Shown: positions 1 through 13,028 of the stretch, piece after piece
Layout: each line of letters opens with the position of its first letter
Position numbering within the stretch: the stretch's first letter is position 1
Origin: Brachypterus glaber
Taxonomy: Eukaryota > Arthropoda > Insecta > Coleoptera > Kateretidae
DNA length: 64,000 nucleotides
Assembly: GCA_958510825.1 (NCBI GenBank)
Contig: OY294049.1
Location: forward strand, 32,144,774-32,208,773
Direction: 5' to 3'
Notes under the pieces: model-generated
Seen by the model: the letters and a program-made list of their open reading frames with translations, nothing else
The model's database searches: none
Told to the model about the DNA's origin: nothing
Made by a program: the position numbers and the translations under genes

Positions 1-831
1 AAAACGCTTTTAAAGCTACCATAGCCCTTTAAAAATGGTGCATATTTAGGAGACCATAGCTCCATTAGGATTGATTTTTGGAAGTACCTGTATATAAGGT
101 TTTTTTCTTAGTTTTTAATGTACATTCGCCCTGCATCATTAAAATTTTGGTTTTCAACATTTTAGTATTTAATTTTTCGTCCTCGAACCGTGGAATTTCA
201 CCTTCAAATGAAGTTTTCTCGAAAACGGTTAATCCTACAGTATTACAACAAGAGTACCTTTTTCATGTATTTTGACCTCAGGATTCATATTTCAAAAATA
301 AAATTGCAAAAAAGTTACACAGAAAAAAGTTTGGGAAAAAAAACTGAACTTGATCATAGTAAAAATAAAAACTTGAAAATATTGTATTAGAAAGAATAGT
401 AATTTAAAAATATGCTGTTTAGAACTAATACTTTTAATCCTACAGTATTACAACAAGAGTACCTTTTTTATGTATTTTGACCTGATGAATCATATTACAA
501 AAATAAAATTGCAAAAAAGTTACACAGAAAAAAGTTTGGTACAAAAAACTGATAAGCCCCCCCCGTTTCGCACACCCCTGGTTGAAATAAGTACATGAAA
601 ATAACACATAAAAACGGGCCTTGGTAAGATTAGTTGACGTGCAAAACCTCGTTGATATATCTCAAAGGGTTCCTGAGTTATTAAATAAAAACCGATTTTT
701 TTAGCCACTTTCAAAGGGGCGTAGCTCCCTTATGACGCATTTTTAAACATATGTTTATAGGAACTTTTTGTCATATTTTATGATATAGAATCATCTGTTA
801 AAATTTCCGACGCTATTTCAAATACACCGTG
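1..831. mobile_element. HP1 palindromic MITE, right half
   Basis: This is the centre and right arm of a foldback element whose complete copy lies at 57922-59061; the two are nearly identical base by base. The right terminus reads as CACGGTGTATTTGAAATAGG on the minus strand and is followed by TA at 832-833, the target expected of Tc1/mariner-type elements. The left arm lies outside the window. No coding capacity is present; the two short open frames across it are incidental. Confidence 0.85.
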
Positions 832-833
832 TA

Positions 834-2789
834 TAACAGAATATAAACAATTTTTTGTTTGGTTAAGAAATATATTAATGTAAATTAATCATAAAAATTT
901 TGGAATCTTTATTTTAGTTTAAAAATCTTGTGACCCCATATATTATTCTGACATAAACATAAGTCTTTTTTTTTGTGGTAACGCCGGTTAAACTGTATGT
1001 ATCTCTTTCTCGGTTTAATTGATGAGTTAAAAAAAGAAATAAATACTTATTTCCATAACTTTGTTAGTAACCGCTGCTTCACAAAAAATCGACTATAACC
1101 TTGAAAGTTATTATCTGGCGGCAAACTTTTGGCGCGAAAGTCATTAGCAAATTTTTAAATTATCAAATGTGTTTGGAAATTTAAATTTAAATAATATAAA
1201 GACAAATTAGAAAGGTATGTATGTGGATACAGAACTTTAGGCAAAAAATAATTTTAGTCAATTTAAAACTTCGAAAACTGACGTCGCCTCATATTTTATA
1301 TATAATAGAATCTTACCGATTTCATATTTGGGTTTCCCTATAATGAATAAAATTTGACTTCTTTTTATATTTTTGATATTTTATATGGCTCTCTTTGGTT
1401 TTCGTTTAGCCACCCTATGTCAATCACGGATCAAAAAGAAAATCAGATATATAGTTTGACGCACTGATCTGTGGCTACGGAAAATATGTTTGGAATATGT
1501 GTGCAAGTGGGAGGCCCGTTGTAGGAACGCTCTTGACGGAAAGAAGAGAGCGCGAATGATTTCTCCCCCTTCCGTCGGAGACTTTCTTTAATGCGGAGAA
1601 CTATACTTAAAGTGCTTTGATTTATTTATTTATTTATCATTTATTTATATGATAAAAACTAACTAGAAAATTATTAATTATAAAAATATTAGGTAACTAC
1701 CGAGATAACTACTATATTCATACAATTTGGCCTTCCATCTTATAAATGAAAGATAATAAATATATAAATATAAGTACATACAGCTTGTTCCAAATGGAAA
1801 TAAATTTAAGGGTATATTAAAAACCCTTCGGGAAATATAAAAAGAATGTTAGTATATATTTGTAATTTCCAAAATGCCTTATCTTGAATGTTTCTTCCTT
1901 TCAGTTGCTCCTGGCCTCCTACTGAACTTCAACTTGACTTTTTCTCAGCAGGGCTTTTGTTCTTTTCCAGATAAATCTGAAATACATAAAACGTCAAATT
2001 AGATCAAAAATTATATACAATGATAAAAATAATTATAGCTAAATATAATCATTAAATTACACTGGTCTCAAAAATTTGCCCAAACAATTATAGTAGATAC
2101 TGGACCTATTTGATGTGCTGGTTTTGTAACATTGGTTCGTTTTTTACGACAAGCTCGTTATTTTAAGATATAGCGCACATGGCTTAGGGGTGAAAAGTCT
2201 AAACGGAAATCATATTTAATTACTATTTTTTTTATTGTTTAGATTAATTTACCTTAACGCGAAAAAATATTTAAATTGTATTACAAAAGAAAATATAATT
2301 AATTCTGAGTGGCTTGATTCACACACAAACATTGTTTAGGTGACAAGTCAAAAATAAATAATATATATAATATATTTATGTTCTATTTTCTTTATCTTAG
2401 GATTAACCTATAAATTTGTTATAGTCTTGTTATGTATTGTAATATGAAAGCGGATAAATAAATGATTTGATTTGAAAGAGCCCAACTAAATCGTAGTTTT
2501 CAGAATTGTATATATTTTTTTTAATTTTCTTTAACTTAAATAAAACGTTATAGGATTTTCATAATATTTATATAATTTTCTTTGGTAATGTAGTAGTTTG
2601 GCAACATGTTAAACATTTTTATAAAATTAGTATGAATTTGTTAAGTTATTGTACTCGGCTATGCATTCTGACGTCACGACTCCCTAAAATCCGATGTCTA
2701 CAAATAAATATATTTTTGATAACTGAAAATCATTAGGTTGTTATCATAACAATTTTTCGTATAATCAAAAATACATGTACTGTATACAG
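834..2789. other. AT-rich intergenic DNA with repeat remnants
   Basis: No gene is visible. There is an (ATTT)n run near 1618-1650. A diverged end of a mariner-type element lies at about 1775-1860, resembling the right TIR at 28860-28941 (shared elements CAGCTTGTTCCA and GGGTATATTAAAAACCCT). A short A/T-rich tail near 2445-2475 (GCGGATAAATAAATGATTTG) looks like the 3' end of a retroposon but cannot be assigned. Confidence 0.5.
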
Positions 2790-2883
2790 TACTGGCGTAA
2801 TCCATTGAGAACCGTCCAATTTTAAATTATTTGGGCGCTCGACCAGTTCCAAATTAATTAATTTTTTTTTGTGTTATTAAACC

Positions 2884-2965
2884 TATATATGTGTACTTCA
2901 AAACCAGTTTTATTTTATTTTTACATATATGTGTACTTCAAAACCAGTTTTATTTTATTTTTACA
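2884..2965. repeat. 40-bp tandem duplication in the TIR of copy A
   Basis: A 40-bp unit (starting TATATGTGTACTTCAAAACC) occurs twice in tandem, while the matching TIR of copy D (about 42430-42480) has it once. It is a small private duplication in copy A. Confidence 0.9.
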
Positions 2966-3636
2966 TTGCTTTGGTTAGGCGTGGCCCCCCTCTAAAGTTT
3001 GCATTTTATTGATTTTTGCATGTTGTTTAAATTTCTCAGTTATGAAATAAGCTAGCGATATGAAACACTTTTTTTAACATATAATAGACTATATTTTTTG
3101 TTTGAAATACTTTTTCCTAATTAAAATCAAAATAGGTGAAAACTGTATCTGAAAATTGGTATAAAATTTAATAAAATGATGATTTTTAAATTTTAATATT
3201 TTCGTAGAGGGTTGACTTAAGGGGGAGATATTTTTAAGTAGGGACTTATAAGTACTATACACTGTTAAAGTTTCAAAGAAAAATATTTATTTATTATTTT
3301 TTTATAAAGCTTCGAAACTATTACTTTTACCAAATTATTCAATATTTGAGCCTTAATTTCTCAGGGGTAACTAAATTTAAAAATTTGAAATTTTTACAGG
3401 TAAGAGCTCTTTATGTTAGCATTCCATAAAAAAAAATCAGAGATGTGTTTTGCCTCAAAGTGAAAATATAATTGAAACAAAATAGGTTAAAATCCAAATA
3501 ATATTTTTATTTATGTATATTTATTAATAGTACGTTAAAATATCCTAAAGTTATGTTATTTATTATATTTTTTCTTTTATGTTGGTTTTTATTTACTTTT
3601 TTGGCTTTTTGTCATTGTTTGTTTTTGAATTTTTTT

Positions 3637-4104
3637 CTAAATCTGTGCCTCTCGTTTCTTTAATTTAAGTTTTTTTTTTGCAACTTGTTTTTTCTTTGCC
3701 AGGAGTTTTTTCCTGCTCTGCACATTTTTCTTGACCACTTTTTTAACTTTTATTAATGACACAACTTTAAATTCTTTAGAGTTTGATGTTTTGTAGCATC
3801 TAATTTTTCTTTCCGTAATAGGTATGAAGCGATGGTATTGCCTAGTTTGAGGTATCGAAATGCAGTCTTCATATCTTAATTTTAATAAGTCATTATGAGC
3901 CTGTATTTCTTTAGTAGTAACATATATATATTTAACACCAGGAATGTTTTCTTGGCAGTAATTAAACATATCCTCTGGGGTTAAAATTTGATTTTCTATC
4001 GTTCTTTGTAAACTGGACTTCGTTAATTTCCTCTTAGTAGTTCCTCCCACTCCATCGAATGCATTCTTGCCATGTGACGTTGCAAAAAAATTCCACTCAG
4101 CTTC
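3637..4104 (-). pseudogene. Sola-like transposase A, C-terminal part
   Basis: This is the C-terminal part of the transposase, cut off from the rest by the LTR element that starts at 4105. It continues with AEWNFFATSHGKNACDGVGG at the insertion side; that motif holds the third candidate catalytic acidic residue (the D of ACDGVGG) and matches copies B and D. The tail is very lysine-rich (KKVVKKNVQSRKKLLAKKK), which suggests nuclear localisation or DNA contact. The frame stays open to a stop near 3637. Joining it to 10415-12300 restores family order, but the protein cannot be made from this locus. Confidence 0.85.
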
Positions 4105-5225
4105 TGTAGTGAAGTTGAAAATTCGATCACTAATTTAGTGAAGTGGTATATATTTCGGTTATAGCCGAGCAGATATTATAACTTTCATTATAACTTACTC
4201 ATTTAGGTTGGCCATCTAATCTTCTGTCATATTTAAAGTATACCCGAGCGGAGAATATACTTAACCACTTATCACTTTATTCGGGAGCGGGTATTCTAGG
4301 AGACGGCGCTTTGGAAACAGATAAAACGATTTCTTCTTAACTTAAGAATAATATATTAAATAAATGTGAATAAATTCTTCAAGAACATGAAACATCAATT
4401 CTTACTTCTAAGTCCTATTTCTATGCAAAGCCCTTAAATTCCATTATATATTATTTTCCATTAAATACTTCTAAATTAAAACATTCTATGTTTGAAATCC
4501 CAACTAATCGCAATCATTTTCAAATCCCAATTTATTGTCCACATTTTGCTTAGTGTATATTAAAACTGGTTCGTATAAGTCTTTTAAATAAGTTTACAAA
4601 ATATTTTTCAAAGTTAAATAATATTCGTCAAAATTTCTATCAGTGTTCATACTATCAATATTTATAAGTGTCCAAAATTATTTTTATGTCTAATAAAACG
4701 AGTCTCAAAATTTTTCTAAGTTTAAAAACTATTTTTAATTCAAGAATAAATCTCAAAATTAATTCTCACAGAAACTACATTTTCACTTTTGAAACTGTCG
4801 TGGAGATAGTCTAACTAAAACTGGATAAAAATGAATCTTTTCATGAGTTTATATAGCTAATAAGAAGGTCACTAGTTAAATTTATTTGACAATGCTATTA
4901 GTGCAAAATATCTACAAAGATACCGCGCATATTTAATTACCCCGACAAAAGAGTTTCAGTCTCATCAATTTGCAAACTAATTGCTATTTCTGACATCTGA
5001 AACGATCATTTTAACCATAAATTTAATTTTGTATAAACAATTTGGTCTACTAGACAACTTTTAAGTTATACCGACAAGAATTACCGAGGAGGGGTCCGAT
5101 CAAATGTAGGACACACCGAACTCTTCCGAAACCGAATCTCGTGAAGCCAGATTGTATCATAGCGCAATATTAAAGAAATATTATTTTAAAATTTTAACAA
5201 CATATAAAATATTCAGATCATAACA
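4105..5225 (-). repeat. 3' LTR of the non-autonomous element
   Basis: This LTR is 43 bp shorter than its partner because a segment between two short TGTAGTGA-like repeats near its end is missing. Apart from that and a few substitutions it matches 9251-10414, so the insertion is fairly young. In the sense direction (minus) an AATAAA signal lies near plus position 4280, next to a GC-rich stretch. Confidence 0.88.
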
Positions 5226-5245
5226 TAGCTCTCCCCCTAATTTTT
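5226..5245 (-). promoter_or_regulatory. Polypurine tract
   Basis: On the minus strand the bases just before the 3' LTR read AAAAATTAGGGGGAGAGCTA. A purine-rich tract directly against the LTR is where plus-strand DNA synthesis is primed in LTR retroelements. It fixes the element's orientation. Confidence 0.75.
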
Positions 5246-8200
5246 GAAAAATGATAAGCATTTTTCAAAAAGAAAATGTGCAACATTTTCCTGTTCGGTT
5301 CTTGCTTAAGTTGGAATTTCAAAACACATTACAAAGACCAAAAACCTATATCTAAATCATAAGAACAACTAAAACATTACTTTTAAGAACAACAAGTTAT
5401 ATCTTCCTTATACGTTTTATAGTTAATAATTTACATTATTACTTACATAAACTTTACAATAGGCATCTCTATTTTATTCATTATACCATAAACTTTAATA
5501 AAAAAAATCTTTACTACGTGTTGACAAACTTGCTAAGTTATATAGTTAATAATATGCAATATTATACAACTTTAATAACTGCAACTTCGCACACTTAAAA
5601 AAAAAATTATACCATTAAAGAATAACCCCTTACATATTTCAACAAAAATAAAGTTCAATATACATATAGCCACTTATTGGACTATTTAGAATCATTCGTT
5701 ACTTACTATATTCGAAATATCCCTCGTATTGCTACAACTTCTACTACTTCTCCGAGAATCTCTAACTCATTTTAAAAATAAATTCATTTATTTCAAAAAA
5801 ATATACTATAGTATTCGCAAAATTTATTGCGACCAACCCCACTCACTATTTGTCGACTATTATCGGTGCCTATTTCATACTTCATAAAATACTACCCCTT
5901 TTTTTTTTTAGTTTTGAAACAAAAATTCATTCCTCCACTTGGGTAACATCACGGCTCCTGTCACCAGGTTCCATGGCAATTTTCTTTGGTAACTGCAAAT
6001 TATTGCGAATTAACCAAGACTCTTTGGTTCTGTGTTAAAAACACTACATAACCCCCTGATTTAAAGTTTGAGTCTTTACTTAATTGTAATACTTTTTGTC
6101 AAATTTCTTACTATTTCCAGATTTTAATAATCGTACTATCGTAATACTATTTGCGAAATTTTGCGCACATTTTCGTAAATTTCTTACAAATTTTTCAAAA
6201 ACCCAGAACTCCCAATCTGCACCATTTTATAACTTCCACTTTTGCTTAAGTAGCAAATTTAAAAACATAAAGGACTATGTCCTTCTTCAAACTTTTCATG
6301 TAACAACTAAGTGTTACTTATTATAACACCAATTTCTCGGACCTTTAATATAATACGTCAATATATTATACTCCCAACTCGATATTTAACTTTACGTAAC
6401 GTATCCCTCTAATATCCTAACTTTCTACGTAAATTCCAAGATAAATCCAAATAAAAATAAGCCTTCATTGCAATGAATCGCAGGCGTTCTCAAGTTATCA
6501 TATAAATGCTTTGAGACAGAATAAATTTATTTGGTTTACTTTAAACTACGTTAATCTGTTTGACTATATATTACGCCTTTTTTTTACCAACTGGTTAATT
6601 ATTTTTTTACATAACATAACCCTCATAACCCACATATATTCCAAACTTTTACGTAAATTATAATAAAAAATCATCCTACATTGTAGGCGTTCTTAAGTTA
6701 TTGTAATAACTTTTCTGAGACCTTTCCGATATTTTATTTTATTTACACTCTATATTACTATAGGCAGAAAGACTACGTTAGCCTTCTGAAAGTAAAAGCT
6801 TAATAAATATATTTATTATTAGTTACATATATGCGATATACGCACACCTTTTATACGATATTTCGAATTCACCAAAAATACTAAAAAACAGAAACATAAC
6901 TCATTATTGAACTTCATTTTGTTTATACATATGTTTTACCCATTACACCAAAAATTGTATCTTTCATAAAAAAACATTACTAGTATTTTAATATACCCAA
7001 CCAAAATAAATTTAATAATATTGTTGCCTTAATTTATTTTTGAACTGGACCTTTAAAACCTTTGATAACCTTTAACCTTAGTTTTTTCACAAAAAAAACT
7101 GTTACTCAAATACATTTTAAAACCAATACAACTTTTTAACCTTTGTCCACAGAAAACTATTTTTGTTATAATTTTCATAAAATAAAACTGGCTTTCCCTA
7201 TTTTTACAAACATTTAAATGGGAAAGCAACATATGTGACAATATGTGACTATCTATCTCTTTGTGCAATAAATATCTTGCCTAAACAAAATAAAGTCATA
7301 TTAACCAACGATAAAACTGCAAATTCCATAAAAAAAATAATTAAATACACGGAGAAAAATATAGTTACGTTCAGTTTGGCCAGTACTGAACAAACAGTAT
7401 TTTTCCATAAAACTGTAGGTTTTCTCAGACTAAACTAAACAAATTCGCTTTAACTTAAAATTATTTTTAAAAAACTATAGACTGAAATTAAGAACAAAAA
7501 CAAAATATTATTTCGAAAGAACAAAAAAAAAAAAAATCTGAGAAAATAACAAAAAATACTCATCACGTTTGGGGTAGCTAATCCCATACGAATAAATACT
7601 TTTTTTATAAACTGATTATTCACATCTTCAATAAGATAGATAAAATTGTTTTATAAATATACTAAGATAAAAAATGAAGTCACAAAATAAACCATTAAAT
7701 TTTCAAATCGTAAACACTATTAATTTTTATTACATAAACACTTTCAAAGACCCAGCGTGCACCTGTGGGTGAAGAGAGACTTACGTATTTCCTATACACT
7801 GAAAGCAACATTACAAAATTATAATAAAGTGGTTCTTAAAATGTATTTTTTTTGTAATAAAAAAAAAATCAGAAATCAACTAAACATTTTTCAAGATATT
7901 TAAACTACATCCAAGTAGGCATTCCTTACATATAAAACCCCGATATTTTGTGGTAATTTTTAAACATTTTGTTTAAATTTTCACACTGAATTAGAATAAA
8001 AAAATTTAAATATGTCTGTCTCCATTAAAATAACAATCAAATTCCAGTTAAAAAAAAAATAAATGTTAACCGTTAAAAAAATTATATCTAGGTACACTTT
8101 AATAAAAAAAAATATATTTCTATAAATTAAAATTCAAAATTTAGTTTTCAAGAAAAATTTAATCAAATATAACCCTTAGAATAAAAGATAAAACATTATA

Positions 8201-9232
8201 CTGTAGATATACGTTAATAATAAAAAATCAAATTTAAATTTCCCCAAAAAAAAATAATAAAATAAAAAAAAAATATTTCTTTTTAAAAAAAAAAAATATT
8301 ACTAAAAAAAAATTCTGTATTATTTAATGAAAGAAAAAAAATCTTACTATAAGTTCCAAAAAGTAAAAAAAAAATTCTGAGAATAATTATAATTATTGTA
8401 CGCTTTAATAAAAATATCATTTTAAAAAAAAAAATTAATAAAATACAAACCTAAAAAAAAATAATTACGTTTTTCTTTAAGTACGCTAAAAAAAAATATC
8501 GAAAAAATAAAAAAAAATCCTGGAAAATTATTCCATTAAATAAAATAAGGTACACGCTAATGAATAAAACTAAATATATATTTTCTTTCCGTCCAGTTCA
8601 AATTAAAATTATCAAATACTCTAAACCTAACCTGACAAAGAAAAAATACTATTGAAAAAATATTTCCCAAGTATCAAATCGTATTTTTATACTTTATTTT
8701 AAAGACAAAAAATTCTACCATTGTAATATAATTGAAACTAAAAAACCAAAAACTGAACAAAAAACACTTATAATTTCCAAAAAGTTTAAATACGATTTCA
8801 TACTTTACAAAACTACAACGAATAACTTGAGAAAAAACATACCAACATTTTTTAAAAACAAAAAAAAAAACAATCTTCCCTTTAACTGACATTTTTCTAT
8901 AGCCCATAAAATTCTGCAATTTTTTTTTAAATATCACTCTTCTTTCCTATTCATGATGTGGCCAATTTTTGATGCTATCTACTTTTCCAAAATTCTACTT
9001 GCCTTTTCTGCCATTATTCAAGCTTCTGAAGTCTCTGTTCCCTTAGCCTATTTTTGATTTTAAGCAAAAATAATCCAGTCTCACATCAAAAACGATTTTT
9101 TAAATTTATTTCTCATAAAAAATAAAATCATTCATATTACCGACTCTTTTGTCATAATTTCGTTTCTTATTTGATTTTTTTTTATTAATTACTTCTGCAC
9201 AAAAATTTCTGCTTTAAAATCGCTTTTGTCCC
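5246..9232 (-). other. Non-coding internal region of the LTR element
   Basis: About 4 kb of very AT-rich sequence with many A/T homopolymers, especially 8040-8560. Open frames are short and translate to low-complexity peptides with no retroviral-type motif. A diverged tandem duplication is visible around 6400-6790: the phrase GTAGGCGTTCTTAAGTTATTG near 6683 matches CGCAGGCGTTCTCAAGTTAT near 6479. Any packaging or dimerisation signal is not identifiable by eye. Confidence 0.7.
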
Positions 9233-9250
9233 GTATGACTTGAACACCAT
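9232..9250 (-). promoter_or_regulatory. Primer binding site
   Basis: One base after the 5' LTR the minus strand reads TGGTGTTCAAGTCATACG. The TGG start complements the CCA end of a tRNA, as in minus-strand primer sites of LTR elements. I could not say which tRNA it matches. Confidence 0.6.
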
Positions 9251-10414
9251 TGTAGTGAAGTGGATTTTTTCTAATATATAATATTTTTCTACTAATGTAG
9301 TGATGTCGAATTCTATCACTAATTTAGTGAAGTGGTATATATTTCGGTTATAGCCGAGCAGATATTATAACTTTCATTATAACTTACTCATTTAGGTTGG
9401 CCATCTAATCTTCTGTCATATTTAAAGTATACCCGAGCGGAGAATATACTTAACCACTTATCACTTTATTCGGGAGCGGGTATTCTAGGAGACGGCGCTT
9501 TGGAAACAGATAAAACGATTTCTTCTTAACTTAAGAATAATATATTAAATAAATGTGAATAAATTCTTCAAGAACATGAAACATCAATTCTTACTTCTAA
9601 GTCCTATTTCTATGCAAAGCCCTTAAATTCCATTATATATTATTTTCCATTAAATACTTCTAAATTAAATCATTCTATGTTTGAAATCCCAACTAATCGC
9701 AATCATTTTCAAATCCCAATTTATTGTCCACATTTTGCTTAGTGTATATTAAAACTGGTTCGTATAAGTCTTTTAAATAAGTTTACAAAATATTTTTCAA
9801 AGTTAAATAATATTCGTCAAAATTTCTATCAGTGTTCATACTATCAATATTTATAAGTGTCCAAAATTATTTTTATGTCTAATAAAACGAGTCTCAAAAT
9901 TTTTCTAAGTTTAAAAACTATTTTTAATTCAAGAATAAATCTCAAAATTAATTCTCACAGAAACTACATTTTCACTTTTGAAACTGTCGTGGAGATAGTC
10001 TAACTAAAACTGGATAAAAATGAATCTTTTCATGAGTTTATATAGCTAATAAGAAGGTCACTAGTTAAATTTATTTGACAATGCTATTAGCGCAAAATAT
10101 CTACAAAGATACCGCGCATATTTAATTACCCCGACAAAAGAGTTTCAGTCTCATCAATTTGCAAACTAATTGCTATTTCTGACATCTGAAACGATCATTT
10201 TAACCATAAATTCAATTTTGTATAAACAATTTGGACTACTAGACAACTTTTAAGTTATACCGACAAGAATTACCGAGGAGGGGTCCGATCAAATGTAGGA
10301 CACACCGAACTCTTCCGAAACCGAATCTCGTGAAGCCAGATTGTATCATAGCGCAATATTAAAGAAATATTATTTTAAAATTTTAACAACATATAAAATA
10401 TTCAGATCATAACA
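9251..10414 (-). repeat. 5' LTR of the non-autonomous element
   Basis: Full-length LTR of 1164 bp, TG...CA bounded in minus orientation and flanked outside by the CTTC target copy at 10415-10418. A related solo LTR lies at 54960-55967. This LTR should hold the element's promoter; I cannot place the start site. Confidence 0.88.
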
Positions 10415-12300
10415 CTTCAATGCCAAAATCATGTTTATGGTTGCATAGATTAAGGAATTTTTTTCTGTTCTTATATTGGCTACTCGCCCCATCGCTAAAG
10501 TAAAATATTTTGTTTACCAATTTGACATTAGTTTTAATATCATGTATAACATGCTTTTGGAAAGCATGAACAGCAACAGTATTATGCTCGAGGTGGTCAC
10601 TTATTATGCATAAACTTCGATGATTTACTTTATCAAGATCTTTATCATAATAATAATATATAAACGGCTGAAGTGTAGCTTGCTTCTTTGCCCAATGGTA
10701 ACTTTGAATTTCATCTTGGATAATAAAAGAGAAGTTTTCAGAAAAGTCGCCCATGACAATACATTCAGTTTCAGAAATATTACTTTTTTTATCCTTTAAA
10801 AACTGCGATTGTTGTTTGGAAATAAAATGATGTTTTTTTAAAACATCAAGTTTATCAACCAGCGAGTTAAAAAATTCATCAATACTTTGTACAACTGTAA
10901 CCATTTCTGCTCTATCTGTGGTTAGCCATTGCTTATAGGTTACATCATTGGGCATATAATAAATTTCATCGGACTCCATAAAAAGTTCATAAAGAAATTG
11001 TTTTTTAGGGCAATCTTTACAATTTCCCACCATACAACTATAATTATTTATGTCGCAAGCCATATACTCTAATAATTCCTTATAATTAATATGCAGTTTA
11101 GCTCCATCTATCATTAGCTTCACATTTTGGTGGTACGTACAAACGCAAACGGTATGCGTACCGGAAGCGCCAGCTAAACTGCACCACTTTGGCCGTAGCT
11201 CACAAAATTTTGACCGTCCGATTTTATATTCAGGGTGTTTTTTTTTTAAATAATACAAACAACTCATTTAAGTTACACAACACCAATCGCTTTTGCATGT
11301 GTTCTTTGACATTATTAATTTTTACAGCAACTGAATCATTTTTCCCAGGACACAACCTGCTATTTTCATCATCCTCATAAAAGGCTATTACTTTTTCTAT
11401 CGTTTTAACTGAACGTCCATCCCTTTTATTTATTTCCATTTCAGGAAGAATTCCTTGATCTTTTGTCAACTTTCTTGCCAGTCTAACCAAATGATGGGAA
11501 ACATTAAATTCTGAGCATATTTTTTCTTTAGATCAAAAACTAGGCAAAAGACTTATTATTTTAATCTTTTTTTTTTTTTTGAATTTTCGAATTTCTTTCT
11601 TAATTTTTCTATCATATCTTTATATTCCAACCCGAAATCAGGGTTGCTAGGTAAGCGTTCTTCTTTGCTGGATAATACATGATCGAAAGAAAGTTCTAAA
11701 TTTCTTGTACAACTTTCACGAACTTTATCCAATTTTGTTTCTAATTTCTGTTTTCTTTTTTCTGAGCTGCTTTTTCTGATTTTTAATACGGGGGATAAGC
11801 CTAAAATTGAACATACAGCTTCCATTTTATCTAAACATTCCTTTGGGGATATAAAAGGTTCTTCTGCATTAAATTTTATACTGGTGGAGACACCATCGTC
11901 AAAATGTTCACTATTATTGTCAAAACTTTCTTCATATTCTTTGTTTATTTTAAATATTTGTTTTCTACATGTTAAACATAAAGATTTGCCAGGTATTAAA
12001 TGTACAGCATTTTTATTTCTAGCTTCTTTAAGTGAAATTTCTCGCAGAGTTTTACGTAATTCTTTTTTATGTTTATTAAAAGGATCACAGCATATGCGTC
12101 CAAATATACTATGATAATATATAAAAACTTTTTATTATGATATTCACAAATTGAGACAACATCTTCATTTACTCTACATTTTATCAAAATTTGATCTTCA
12201 CTGCTATAATCAATAATAGATTTACCTGTTTTTTTTTTGTATTTTTCCATACATTCTTATGACATTCTTCTTCTATATATTTACCAATAGAGCACTCCAT
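10415..12300 (-). pseudogene. Sola-like transposase A, N-terminal and central part
   Basis: The start codon lies at 12300 (MECSIGKYIEEECHKN), a start shared with copy B at 51130. Visible in order are: a basic N-terminal region; a helix-turn-helix-like stretch (VSHHLVRLARKLTKDQG) near 11470-11490; a zinc-ligand-rich block with GTHTVCVCTYHQN and NCKDCPKK; the first candidate acidic residue in VMGDFSENFSFI; and the second in YFSDGASSQYKNRK. With the part at 3637-4104 this makes roughly 780 residues. Small frameshifts in A/T runs (about 11270, 11560, 11990, 12240) break it. GDF, SDG and CDG suggest a D-D-D RNase-H-fold transposase; no structure was checked. Confidence 0.82.
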
Positions 12301-12664
12301 AATTAAACATACACCTTTAAAAGTTTTGCTTAAACTAAATTACTCGTCCGTCCGTCCATCGTCTTGAATGGGGCGCTCCGGGTCAGAGCGTAAGCTCTCT
12401 TGCCCTTGATTGATTTAGTTTTTTGGTCTTGAGTATAAAGGTGGTGAAAATTCCATGTTGGGCAATCTGAATTTTTTCTTCGGGTGGAGAACGCGTTTGG
12501 TCGCCGACAACGATATTTCAGTTTATTTTTTTTTTTTTAATTTTTAATTTAACTTTGATATAAATAATTTTTCCTAAATAATAATGCTTAACCTAGGTGG
12601 AGAGGGATATGTGGGGAAAGGGAGGGTGGGATGATTGAACTTAACTTAAATATACATAGATGTA

Positions 12665-12666
12665 GA

Positions 12667-12701
<35 letters not shown>

Positions 12702-12865
12702 ATAGGTGGACTATAACAAGGGTGATTACAGGAAGGGAGTAATTAAAATTTGAAAAGACATTGAAAATTGGTTGACTAAAAAGAGAAGAAGAATAAATTA
12801 ACAAATAAATAAACAAACAAGTAAATAAACAAATAAATAAATAAATAAAATAAATAAATAAAAAG
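12665..12865. repeat. AAAT/AAAC microsatellite
   Basis: A pure (TAAA)n run at about 12665-12703 and a degenerate run at about 12785-12865, both in the 3' region of the Jockey copy. The open frame across it encodes only a repetitive Phe/Leu/Ile peptide and is not a gene. Confidence 0.9.
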
Positions 12866-13028
12866 ACAAAAAGAAAAGAAAGTTGAAAAGACATATTAAA
12901 ATTGAATAAATTAGGAAAATTGGAGGACAATACGGATTAAAATGAGCTAAAATAAATAAAGATAAATAAATAGTTTACTATAGGTTATAACAGAGGGATT
13001 TAACCCACAACCTTCCGATCAGAACTGT

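Larger units (their letters stand above)
4105..10414 (-). mobile_element. Non-autonomous LTR retrotransposon, complete copy
   Basis: Two direct repeats of about 1.1 kb (4105-5225 and 9251-10414) flank about 4 kb of internal DNA. In minus orientation the LTRs start TGTTATGATC and end CTTCACTACA. The 4-bp target CTTC is duplicated at 4101-4104 and 10415-10418, inside the copy A transposase; copy D (about 41365) shows the undisrupted site. A TGG-type primer site follows the 5' LTR and a purine tract precedes the 3' LTR, both on the minus strand. I see no gag, protease, RT, RNase H or integrase remnant. It therefore looks like a LARD-type element moved by another element's proteins. A BEL/Pao or Gypsy partner cannot be told from this copy. 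Confidence 0.88.

Noticed and set aside
8674..8937. 87-codon frame in the LTR element interior
   Set aside because: Low-complexity product of A/T-rich DNA with no gag or other motif.
12646..12930. Repetitive Phe/Leu/Ile frame resembling a membrane protein
   Set aside because: Translation of AAAT-type microsatellites in the Jockey 3' region.
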